Positions 1-11,560 of a DNA stretch of 64,000 nt are shown here, in pieces. The stretch is from Lampris incognitus (Eukaryota; Chordata; Actinopteri; Lampriformes; Lampridae). The position numbers and the translations under genes were made by a program. Within the stretch, counting starts at the first letter, position 1, and each line of letters starts with the position of its first letter. The stretch lies in NCBI RefSeq assembly GCF_029633865.1, contig NC_079214.1:21769950-21833949 (forward strand). Reading direction: 5' to 3'. The notes beneath the pieces were generated by a model. It did no database searches, was not told the origin of the DNA, and saw only the letters and a program-made list of their open reading frames with translations.

Positions 1-2369
1 GCCCTTCTAGAAAATTTAGATCTCGCTCGGTATATCAATGAGTCCACACAGGGCCAAGGTAATGTCAAAAGGCTGTGGTATTGTTAATGTCTTGGTGACT
101 GATATCACTGTATCTGATCACTTCTGTGTATATTTTGATGCATGTTTGCCAGTAATGAAAAGCACAAAAAAGTTATGGGTCGAAAGCAATTTAATAACAA
201 CTTCATTTAATACCAACTTGGTTAACATCCTAAAATATTGTGGCCCCATTAAAGGTGAAAGAGAGATCTCATTGTAAATCAGCACCTTGGATAACATGCT
301 CTGTTTGTAAACTCAAGAGATCATGTATAGAACAGCTGAGCGAAAATAGTGAAATCTGGACTAGTAGTCAACTACAACATATACAAGGGTAAAATAGCTT
401 CTTTAAACTACTATATGCTCCAAAAGAGGAGCCTGTTTCTCCAGGGTGATAATAGTGGTAGCAATTCCAGAACACTGTTCACAACTGTAAATCAACTGTT
501 GAATCCTGGCCCAATCTGTGACCTTCTCTGTCAAGCAATTTGCAACATTCTTTACCAATTTTGTGTCTTCATTTGAGCAGAGATTGTTACAAATGCTACA
601 CTTTCTAAGAATTGTTTTGTGTTTTTAACTCTGACAAAAATATTATTGACACATCCCTTGAAACTGGAATTTTTCTTGATGCCTTCAAAACTGGAGTTGT
701 AAAACCCCTACTGAAAAAATCAAACCTTGATGGTGATGTTTTAAGTAATTATAGACCTATATCAAATCTATCTTTTTTAAGCAAGGAACTTGAAAATTTG
801 TTTTTAACCAAATTAATAATTTTCTGAATGAAAACAATGTCGCTGAAATGTTTCAATCAGATTTCAGGGCTAATCACAGCACAGAGACGGCCCTTGTTAA
901 AGTTGTCAGTGACCTCAGAATTAACACATGCCAATAAGGTCTCTGTTTGTGTATTGAGTGTAAAGCACTTTGTAACTGCGTGTTTTTAAAAGTGCTATAT
1001 AAATAAAAGTTTGCTTGCATGCTTGCTGTTCTGATTCTTTTGAATCTAAGTGCTGCGTTTGACATAGTTGACCATAATATTCTTATGGATTGCCTTGAGA
1101 ACTGGGTTGGGCCCTCTGGAACTGTTTTAAACTGGTTCTGATCTTACACCTCAGGGAGGATTTTTTTTTGTTACAATTGAGATCATGTATCATGTATTGG
1201 GAAATCATGTATCGGGAAAATATGATTTGCCCTTTAGTGTTGCTCAGGGAAGCTGTCTTGGTCCACTCCTTTTTTCGCTACCTATGTTCCCCTTAGGTAA
1301 TATCATCAGGGAATATAAACTTAATTTTCATAGTTATGTTGATGACACAGCTATATATTTCGCTTGAGTCTGACGATGCCCTGTGTTGCCTGACTACTGG
1401 GATGGCAGCAGCTAAAATAACTTCTTGTAACTAAATGATGATAAAACTGAAATACTCATAGTTGGCCCCCAAAGCTAAAAGAGATCTACTCACTTGCAAA
1501 CTTGGGCACCTGACTCCTGAGATTAAATCAGAAGTAACATGCCTGGACATTGTTCTAGATTCAGAGTTAAATTTTACTTCACACAAAAAAGAAGGTGACC
1601 AAAGCAATTTCCTACCACTTACAAAACATTGCCAAAGTACAGCCATTCCTATCCTATAAAGATTCTGAAAAACTTATTCATGCTTTTATTTCAAACAGAT
1701 TAGATTATTGTAATGCTCTTTTTATTTGTCTTCCGAAGAAGTCAATTGAAAAACTTCAACTTATTCAGACTGTGCTGCTAGAAGAGAAAGCATATTACCC
1801 AGGTTTTAGCTACACTCCATTGGCTCCCAGCATCTTTTATGTTCTTCTACTTGTTTTCAAATGTCTAAATGCTTTGGGACCAGCTAGCATTGCAGACTCT
1901 TTGTCATTTTATAATCCTCCCTGAGCTCTTAGACCTTCTGCTACTGGGTCTTTAAATACACAGAATTACACACACAATGAAATAGGCAGTGCAGCTTTTT
2001 TCAGCTATGCTCCAAAATTATGGAATATCCTATGAAGAGCTAGTATAAGCGATGTGGGCTCTAGGAATATTTTCAAACGACAGCTGAAAACCTATTTATT
2101 TAATTTGGCTTTTAATTAATGTAATTTCATACTTATTTTTTTTTACTGTTTTTTTATTTTTATTAAATATCTCATATTGTATTATTTTTACTGGTTTCTG
2201 TTTTTACTTTCACTTATATATTTTATCATCTACTGTCTTTATTGTCTAATTTATTGTCTTCCTATTTGCCAGTTTTAATGTGTTGCATTTTTATTTTCTA
2301 TTTTATTGAAAGGCACTTTGAGCTACATTTCTTGTACGAAAAGTGCTCTACTAATAAAGTTTATTATTA
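1..2369 (+). mobile_element. L2-like LINE, decayed reverse transcriptase gene and 3' end
   Basis: Broken reverse-transcriptase fragments occur in the usual order of teleost L2-like LINEs. They are NYRPISNLSFLSKE near 745-790, DFRANHSTETALVKVVSDL near 859-915, SAAFDIVDHNILMD near 1050-1092, a QGSCLGPLLFS block near 1248-1280, and HSYVDDTAIYF near 1330-1365, which carries the catalytic YVDD (usually YADD). A C-terminal block with AFISNRLDYCNALF follows at 1680-1725. Frames shift many times and stops are common, so no protein can be made. The 3' end (about 2300-2369) has the usual AAAGGCACTTTGAG-type tail followed by an ATT microsatellite. The left end lies outside the window or is lost. Assignment to L2 rests on remembered fish L2 proteins. 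Confidence 0.8.
935..1028 (+). repeat. Short LINE/SINE 3'-end insertion inside the L2-like LINE
   Basis: Between the VVSDLRINT-type block and the SAAFDIVDH-type block of the LINE lies an extra segment with GTAAAGCACTTTGTAACTGC and then GTGCTATATAAATAAA, followed by a TGCT-rich tail. This is the typical 3' tail of a fish LINE or LINE-mobilised SINE, so it is probably a later insertion. Borders are approximate. Confidence 0.5.
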
Positions 2370-2414
2370 ATTATTATTATTATTACTACTACTACTATTA
2401 TTATTATTATTATA
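2363..2414 (+). repeat. (ATT/ACT)n microsatellite
   Basis: TTATTATTA units, with ACTACTACT units in the middle, directly follow the LINE 3' end. Such arrays are the normal tail of L2-type elements. Confidence 0.9.
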
Positions 2415-2740
2415 AACCTTTATTTGCCCAGAGAAGTACACTGAGCACATGTGCTCTTTTTCAGCAATGCCCTGCACATTCACATTGTTCCACACAATCA
2501 CACCTGGGAGCTGCCCACTGTACAGCCACAGTCTTCACTGGTGGCCACTGAGCAGCTCCACTGGAGCAGTTGGTTGGTTGGGGATTAAGTAACTTTCTAA
2601 GGGGAAATCAGCCATGGATATTGAGGAAGGGGAGAGTGCTGTTCATTCACTCCCCCCACCCACATTTTCATGCTGGTCTGGGGATCAAACCGGCAACTTT
2701 CCAGTCACAAGCCTGCTTCTCTAACCTTTGGGCCTGTGTT
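2415..2740 (-). mobile_element. tRNA-derived SINE, minus orientation
   Basis: The right part reads, on the minus strand, as a tRNA-like head: GGTTAGAGAAGCAGGCTTGT resembles an A-box region, and a B-box-like GGTTTGATCCC lies near 2682-2692. The body contains CACCTGGGAGCTGCC, common in fish SINEs. It is old and diverged; the borders are approximate. Confidence 0.5.
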
Positions 2741-4649
2741 AACACCTGTGTTTACCCTACTATCTCATGTCAAAATGGCTACTGTGAAAAAGGTCTATTG
2801 TGTGTTGGGGTGACGGATGGGGGGAATAGCATGTCTTGTCCTCAGCTCTTGGACATTAAAGCTGAAATGTCCTCAGCTCTTGGTAATTAAAGTTCAAAAT
2901 GACTTTCCAGAGACTACATCAGAGGAGACATATGTCAAAAGGGTTTTGGAAGTTTCTGTTCTGAGTTACAACTGTGTAGTGCAAAGAAAGTGAGCTCACC
3001 AAGAACCTCTTGCAAGTGTTTATGGGACACTCCTGCGCATGGGGGTAGATTTCCTTTTGAAAATGGTTCCAAGTAAATATACGTGAGCCACAGAAGAGTT
3101 TATAATGAATTCAGAGTGATAGTCCCTAAACCTATAATATGATTTCATTTTCCCTTTTTTTTCCATCGGCTTTCTGACGTACAGAAATTCCTTTTTCCAA
3201 AATAATGTGATGGGGGTGTTACTCCTCTCCAAGCCACTGCTTTGGGGCTGTTATGCCATTTTGTTGGACTTACATAACTGGCTCCTAATAAAAGTAGAGT
3301 TACATATGGGTTCATGTATCTCACCCCAACAGGATGTACACATTCTGTGGTGATTTGACGTTTTAAAACCAGAAGTATTACGTAAGATTTTGCAGATCCT
3401 ATTGTAAAAAAAAAAGTCTCCAAAACCTAAACAAGAGCGTGACTGTGCTTGAAAGTGTATTAAGTGACTCTTTCCACTTCAATTATTACATGATCATGTT
3501 ATATTTATGTATCAATTCTTTCTAGAAAACTTAGAGCTGCATACTTGCCACATAACCTCACTGCAAATGTAAATAGACATGCTTCTACCACCTCTCCAAC
3601 TCAAAATGGACAGGTTGGTTATGAGACAACACTCAACCTCACAGTTTGTCTTCTCGTTGATGACATTTCTCTTTGTTGTGTCATTTGCCACCTATTCACG
3701 GGGCTTAAGGAAGAAGCGAATGAACTTGTGACCTACGTAGTGCTATTCAGGCTTCATCTATGCAAACAACAACCACAAATAATCACTCATCTGGCCTGTT
3801 TGGAACATCATCAACTAGAGCACTTAAATAGGACACCAGTTGTATTTAAAAAGCATAACCCCTCCAAAATAATGAGGCTGTTTTTTCCACTTGAGAGATG
3901 CATTCATTTTTCCAGAGAATTTTTGGCAGGTCAAGGAAGATAGCTCTTGACACATGGTGAACCTAAAACTGGTCTCTCTAATCATATGTGAGCATCTAAT
4001 TAATGCTTGCTATGTTTAAAAAAAATCAACTGCTGAATACAGCATGATTCATTTGAATGGGGTTTCTAGGCTTGACAAAATCAAAAGTGACTTCTCGTAA
4101 AACAGAATAATACTCTGAATAGGCGTATCAAAATGAAATTATGCTATGAGGGAAACTTGTTAAATCTTGCTTAAAGCGTGCCAACATCTAGACAATATCT
4201 GAGGTTTTGCGGGGATCATTTTGATCCTAGCAGCAGGTGACAGAAACAACAGCTGGTCCCTCTTTATGATGCAGTGGGGGCTCTCCCTGTGTCCTCTGCA
4301 TGTCAGCCTACGTATATCAATCACCAACTACCATAACAGACAATGGGCATGACAGACATATGTGATTATGACCCCTCCCACTTCAGTTTAATCTACATTC
4401 ACTTAAACAATCAGTTGTCCATTATTAGGCATTTTCACACAACTTTGGACATCCAGTGAACATTCGGCAAAGTTATCAATGTGACCATAGGACATAAGTA
4501 TACAACCCATAACTAGGTCTATCGTAGGGCTTTCTATTTAAACAATACCTGTCAAAAAAAACAAAAACAAAACAAAACAGAATATGCACGCTTCCTTGGT
4601 TCTCCTATAGTACCCTCGGCATGTCTGTAACTATAGGCTCTGCCAATAG

Positions 4650-4650
<1 letters not shown>
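2741..4650. other. Intergenic, no gene recognised
   Basis: AT-rich single-copy-looking sequence. Open frames of up to 132 codons (3545-3943) show no family motif or exon borders. A CAAAA-rich run lies near 4556-4580. Nothing else stands out. Confidence 0.6.
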
Positions 4651-5843
<1,193 letters not shown>

Positions 5844-6054
5844 ACAGGTATACTAGGCTTAACGGGCTTTAAAAGAACAAAAGAAGAAGAGAAGAAATAT
5901 GTATAGCCTGCAGCCTAGTGTGCGTAGTGACATTATATTACAGTGGTTTTATATATGGCCACCAGGCAGAGTTGAAAAGTGGGGTTTCATATCAGGGATA
6001 AAAAAAAAAAAAACTGTATGTAGACTGTTGCCTAAATCTCATCAAAATCTATGA

Positions 6055-6118
6055 TAAATAAATAAATAAATAAATAAATAAATTATATATATATATATAT
6101 ATATAAATAAAAAAAATT
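6055..6118. repeat. (AAAT)n/(AT)n microsatellite after FIBIN
   Basis: AATAAATAAATAAATAAATA followed by ATATATAT. It supplies several AATAAA hexamers that could act as poly(A) signals for FIBIN, but none can be singled out. Confidence 0.85.
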
Positions 6119-8650
6119 CCCCCGTGTTGTCCGGATGCCGTCTAGTTCAAAATGACCATGCCCGATGACAATGTGGGGGCTGGGCCCACTAACATGGTGA
6201 CGTAGGCCTACTGTACTAGTCTAGTAAGCTAGTTGGGACAGGTGTTCTTGATAGCCTCTTCATGAGTCAGACATATAAACCGTGTCTTTTCTGACACGTC
6301 TCTCAAGATGAATGTCTAGAATATCAAAAGAATGTTTACATGTGTATTTCCTCACTTATAATATTGGTTTCTTTAGACTAGCTGACTTTGCACAAGTCTT
6401 TACTGTTTCTCTTGTTAAAGATTGTGACATGGTTTGATGATAGGCCTCACACGCCGATCCACATAGGCAATGTAATCTCGGTAAATGTACAGTGTGTAAT
6501 TTAGTAAATAAATACTGTGAGTGTCAATATCTTTATTACAGAACACCTTAATTTGTATTCACTGTTTATATAGTGTTTTAACGTGGAGCAGCATATCTAT
6601 TGTTCTCTATCTTAAAGAAATAATACTTTGACAAATAAGACTGCAGGCAGCACTCGTGGACTTCTAAGTCGAACACTAATTTGTGTGTCAACATACCGAA
6701 CAGGTTGTCTGTCTTCTGAAATAAAGAGTTTGTGTTTGAAGTTCGATGCTGTCATGCAACGGTATGTTCTTTGCGGGCTGAGGCAGCACCAGCCACAATG
6801 GCCTTACAACCGGGCACTTCATGACACCATGTGTTTAAAAAAAAATCAAAGAGTCTCTCCATGTTTGTTTTACAAGGCTTTTCAGCTCTTCTGAGAATTA
6901 CTGGGTTTGTGCACATGCACACACATGCACATGCGCGCGCACACACACACAAACAAGCACATGCACATGTAGCGTCTGCCTAATGACGGGTGCTTTCAAG
7001 GCGGAAGCTGCATGTGGGTATTTATGAGTTGCAGGAAGATATAAAGATGCTCTTTTAGTTAAGTGTTTAGGGTTGCGGTGCCCTTTGCAAGTAAATAAGT
7101 AATTTGGTTGGCATGCTCTCTGGACCAAATGGTACAACAAACATTCATGTTTATCATTAGACTGCTTACAAAGTCATAAAAGGGCTGAGGTTTTAGGGTT
7201 AAAGTGGTGAATGCAAATCCGTTTTCTTAACCGATCAAGTGCCAGCAACCCTAGGTGCATCCCAAACAATGTGTCAACTTATAGGTTAGTCAAACTTTCT
7301 GACTAGAAGTTGGAAGAAATGACACAAAGTTAGCCAAAACCCCAACTGATGTGTCAGCCATGACGCAAGAGATGACTAAAACATAAAGCCTAGACATTTT
7401 CTATTGTGTTGTCAAGTATTTACAGCAAATCTTATGCTTACAGGATCCCGTTTGGAAGAGCATGTCTTCCATCTTCAGGTATACACAGTTTAAAGGAACG
7501 TGTATATTTCATTTTTATGTTTACTCCATAGTTGCATTTACATGAGAACCATCCCACTCACTGTATCTTTTTTGGTTTAGGTAGGCAGAATTTTCTTGCA
7601 CCTTTTCGCCATAATGAAAGATACCATATAGAGGCGTATGTTGAGACCCTCATCAACAAGCTATGGTAGTGTTTTTCTCTCTCATTTCTGTAGTTTTTCC
7701 AGTACACCAGGTGCATTTGTTTTATGTAATAGGCCCATTCATGAAATTATAATGACATTTCCTGGCAAAAGCGGACATACCATACATGCATGTATACAAT
7801 TAGTCCCATACAAAGACAGATGTTGGGTCATCTGTGAATAATTTTACGTACTTATGCAATTTTCCTTTATTTTACTGTGGTACTCAAATGTGTTTGCAAC
7901 TGTAACTTTTTCACATTTCATTGTTTTACAAAATGATTGCAAAATGCAATTCTAGATAATTTACTTACAGTCATTTCAAAAAGATATTGCAATATTTGCT
8001 TAAAACTGTAATTAGAACCCGCAAAGGGAGCATTTGTCACTTACAAACGATGTGTTATGTAAAGGTATGGCCCGTTTGTGGGCTTTACTACTGTTCTATA
8101 AGTCTAGAGTCCTCTTTTAAACAGGACAGTATCAGTAGAGTAGCATAGAACAGAACAGAACAGAATCAAAGACAATCAATTGTTATTCCAAAGGGAACTT
8201 CATATGAAGTAGCTACTTTGAAGCAGGTATAATTACACTAATAAATCATACTAAAGTACTAATAGTAGTATAATCTTATACTAAAATATTATATTTTCTA
8301 TTACACTATTAATATACCAATAATAATGTACTACTGACATACTAATACTAATACACTATCCTAATATACCTTACTATACATACCATTAAACTATACTATG
8401 CTATACTGTTACGCAATTGAATTATACTAATGTATGAATACTATATAAAACGTCATCTGCTCTTTGACATTTAACAACCTGACACGTCAGGCACAAAACT
8501 GTTAAGGGCTCTCTTGAGAGGCAAAGACCACAGCCTTCGCCCTAATGGCAGATATGCACCTTGTTTTACTGTGCTGTTAATCTGTGTGGGTTTACAAGAC
8601 AACACACGTGTCACCGAGATAGAGCTGTGTACAGAACCGATTTTTAAAAA
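6119..8650. other. FIBIN-BBOX1 intergenic region
   Basis: No gene recognised. It holds a short (CA)n/(TG)-rich array near 6910-6968 and an AT-rich low-complexity stretch with repeated ACTAATA/TACTA motifs at 8230-8450. Conserved fin or limb enhancers could lie here, but nothing in the raw sequence proves it. Confidence 0.5.
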
Positions 8651-9036
8651 ATATATACACTACCGTTCAAAAGTTTGGGATCACCCAAACAATTTTGTGT
8701 TTTCCATGAAAAGTCACACTTATTCACCACCATATGTTGTGAAATGAATAGAAAATAGAGTCAAGACATTGACAAGGTTAGAAATAATGATTTGTATTTG
8801 AAATAAGATTTTTTTTACATCAAACTTTGCTTTCGTCAAAGAATCCTCCATTTGCAGCAATTACAGCATTGCAGACCTTTGGCATTCTAGCTGTTAATTT
8901 GTTGAGGTAATCTGGAGAAATTGCACCCCACGCTTCCAGAAGCAGCTCCCACAAGTTGGATTGGTTGGATGGGCACTTCTTTGAGCAGATTGAGTTTCTG
9001 GAGCATCACATTTGTGGGGTCAATTAAACGCTCAAA

Positions 9037-9324
9037 ATGGCCAGAAAAAGAGAACTTTCATCTGAAACTCGACAGTCTATTCTTGTTCTTAGAAATGAAG
9101 GCTATTCCATGCGAGAAATTGCTAAGAAATTGAAGATTTCCTACACCGGTGTGTACTACTCCCTTCAGAGGACAGCACAAACAGGCTCTAACCAGAGTAG
9201 AAAAAGAAGTGGGAGGCCGCGTTGCACAACTGAGCAAGAAGATGAGTACATTAGAGTCTCTAGTTTGAGAAACAGACGCCTCACAGGTCCCCAACTGGCA
9301 TCTTCATTAAATAGTACCTGTTAG
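9037..9324 (+). pseudogene. Tc1 transposase N-terminal DNA-binding domain (copy 1, left arm plus spacer)
   Basis: The frame encodes 95 residues. It begins [20 protein letters not shown] and continues [20 protein letters not shown], a paired-like helix-turn-helix. An [11 protein letters not shown] basic linker follows (GRPR is the usual Tc1 motif), then the start of the second helix-turn-helix, [20 protein letters not shown]. It stops where the spacer meets the right arm, so it has no DDE catalytic core. If expressed it could bind transposon ends without cutting them; that is inference. Confidence 0.8.
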
Positions 9325-9475
9325 AGCCTGTTTGTGCTGTCCTCTGAAGGGAGTAGTACACACCGGTGTAGGAAATCTTCAATTTCTTAGCAATTTCTCG
9401 CATGGAATAGCCTTCATTTCTAAGAACAAGAATAGACTGTCGAGTTTCAGATGAAAGTTCTCTTTTTCTGGCCAT
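9281..9475 (-). pseudogene. Second Tc1 transposase N-terminal fragment (copy 1, right arm)
   Basis: The right arm encodes the same MARKRELSS helix-turn-helix on the minus strand, here 64 residues. It is shorter because its frame ends within the spacer. It converges on the 95-residue frame of the left arm. Confidence 0.75.
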
Positions 9476-9549
9476 TTTGAGCGTTTAATTGACCCCACAA
9501 ATGTGATGCTCCAGAAACTCAATCTGCTCAAAGAAGTGCCCATCCAACC

Positions 9550-9692
9550 AATCCAACTTGTGGGAGCTGCTTCTGGAAGCGTGGGGTGCAATTTCTCCAG
9601 ATTACCTCAACAAATTAACAGCTAGAATGCCAAAGGTCTGCAATGCTGTAATTGCTGCAAATGGAGGATTCTTTAACGAAAGCAAAGTTTGA
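9550..9692 (+). pseudogene. Tc1 transposase C-terminal fragment (right arm; mirrored at about 8820-8962)
   Basis: On the plus strand the right arm reads [20 protein letters not shown], then [12 protein letters not shown] and a stop near 9690. This matches the end of Tc1 transposases (LWE...EEW...VIxAxGG). The same block lies antisense in the left arm. It joins directly, near 9531-9534, to the inverted 5' end of the gene. Confidence 0.7.
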
Positions 9693-9989
9693 TGTAAAAA
9701 AAATCTTATTTCAAATAATAATCATTATTTCTAACCTTGTCAATGTCTTGACTCTATTTTCTATTCATTTCACAACATATGGTGGTGAATAAGTGTGACT
9801 TTTCATGGAAAACACGAAATTGTTTGGGTGATCCCAAACTTTTGAACGGTAGTGTATATTCTCAGTTATCTCAGTGCGACAGTCTGTTGATCTGAGCTGT
9901 GTCACAACTACAGTGCTGGCGAATGAGTAGGATTCTTGTTCTTCAGGGGGTCTCGGAGTACTGAAAGGCACATGTTGAGAAAAGACTTC

Positions 9990-10620
9990 GAGAAACAACA
10001 AATAAACACACTAAGCCGACCTGACTGCCCGTGCGACGGGCTGACTCCTTTATCGCCGCTATCTCTATAGGGGATGGGGGGCACGCTTTTAGCTTTTCAC
10101 CTGGCTGAGAGACGACCGCGACTCTGAACGCTTGGCGCCTCGTCACAAGAAATGAAAAAGTGGAGCAAAGTTCATGCACTCGACGCCGTTACGTAATCCT
10201 GAATGGCCGCCGCCGACCTTTCACCCACTCCCCGTGTTATGATATCGGCTACGCCGCGTTGTTACCTCCTCTGTTGACAAACGCGACGCACTCGGCAACC
10301 GTCACGGTGGCCGGCACAGCGCACCCCATCACAGGTAGCTATATACCGTTTAATCTTCTGTATTAGCCGCACAGCACACTTCTAAACACACAGAAGCTGA
10401 CGTCGCCGCATAGCTTGGAAAAATAGGTCAACTGCAATAGCCTGTCGTGGAACTACGTGGGTTGGCTAACGTGTCATTGAAGGTGCAGTGAAGAAGCGAG
10501 GGGGTTCGCAGTCTTGCTGGGTTGTCAGGTAGCTGCTAACTGGTTAGGAGCGGTCGTTAGCAACTAAAGGTGCGCCGACGTCGAAGGATTAAAAACAAGC
10601 CTGGTGTAACTACATCCCGT
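9990..10620 (+). promoter_or_regulatory. CpG-rich region, probable BBOX1 promoter with 5' untranslated exon
   Basis: CpG is much denser than in the surroundings, with GACGCCGTTACG, GGCCGCCGCCGACC and CGCCGCGTTG between 10180 and 10265. A possible donor, CATCACAG/GTAGCT, lies at 10334/10335. A 5' non-coding exon ending there and joining exon 2 at 11099 would fit, because exon 2 begins upstream of the coding start. This is inference; no transcript evidence is available. Confidence 0.45.
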
Positions 10621-11098
10621 AAGCATGCGCTATATACAGACACTCTAGCTCACACAACTAATAACCCGCGATATTAATGCTAACTAGCGTCTAGTATCAC
10701 CCTACTGACAGGGAACGTCAACTTTCGTGTACCTACAGGGGAAAGTTGGTTGTGTCCGCGGTACGCATGATGGGTAACACGCCTCGTTTCTCATCTGCAA
10801 GTGACAACCCACTCCCAAGCGATGCTGTCTTTTCTCTTTTTATTATGCAAAAGCCGGTAAAGACAATTTGCACTGTGCGCTTGAGGATGGCTTTACAAGC
10901 TGTGATTTATTAACCACCTGCTGAGAGGTGCATGCACATTAATGGTTTATAACAATAAATATCGCCAACTTGTCAGACATATTCGTTAACTTTTCACCCT
11001 TCACACTGAAAAGTAGTCCCCACTAAATTGATATGACCACTTCATTATAAAACCCCATGTTTTACATTGATCAATGCCACATTTATCATTCCTTGCAG

Positions 11099-11560
11099 AG
11101 CTGGTCAACCTATCTGATACGAAGACTTGGTTCGACTACAAGAAGCTGGTCAAGCATGTGGATGAGAGCAGTTTCCCGATTTGCCCTGCCGGCCATAACG
11201 CAGAGAGGTAGCTCTTCCATGGCCTGTCTGCCTCTGAGGGCTTGTGTAAGACCATGGTGGGCTGCAGCCCCAGCACCCTCGTGTTTGAACCCAGTGGAAT
11301 TGCGTGGACTTCAGACAATGGTGGCAGACCCCATGCCTATGGCTCGCAATGGAGTGAGGCAGGTCCGGACCCTGGAGAAGGAGAGGCTGGTGGAGGTGGA
11401 ATGGGAGGACGGGGGCCAAAGCCTTTACCCTTTCACTTGGCTGAGAGACAATTGCCAGTGTCCGCTGTGCACCCTGCAGTCGGCACAGGCACGCAGTCTG
11501 TTGCTCTCCCAGCTTGACATTCACACAGGAGTTGACCACATCCAGGTCACAGATAATAAG
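11099..11560 (+). CDS. BBOX1: BBOX1 exon 2, first coding exon
   Basis: Acceptor TTCCTTGCAG ends at 11098; donor AAG/GTAGGC. Coding begins at 11156 ([10 protein letters not shown] at -3) or at 11219 ([15 protein letters not shown] at +4); neither is decisive. The human-homologous part starts around [20 protein letters not shown]. The exon contains the CxCxxC zinc ligands and ends in phase 0 after VTDNK. Confidence 0.9.

Larger units (their letters stand above)
8658..9854. mobile_element. Palindromic Tc1 derivative, copy 1
   Basis: This 1197-bp unit starts CACTACCGTTC and ends GAACGGTAGTG, flanked by TA on both sides (8656-8657 and 9855-9856), the Tc1/mariner target duplication. It consists of two near-perfect 535-base inverted arms (8658-9192 and 9320-9854) around a 127-base spacer. 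Each arm, read inward, carries the terminal repeat, the transposase 3' end in antisense, then the transposase 5' untranslated region and N-terminal domain in sense. The catalytic domain is absent. It is non-autonomous and ends about 300 bases before the CpG-rich BBOX1 promoter region. Confidence 0.9.

Noticed and set aside
3545-3943. 132-codon open frame upstream of FIBIN
   Set aside because: No motif, no splice sites or Kozak context, ordinary AT-rich sequence; it looks like chance.
8658-9854. Interpretation as two independent Tc1 insertions head to head
   Set aside because: A second unit with the same arms, spacer and total length at 30798-31994 shows that it moves as one element.
10160-10366. 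68-codon open frame in the CpG-rich region before BBOX1
   Set aside because: Frames stay open easily in CpG-rich DNA. No family match; more likely 5' UTR or promoter.
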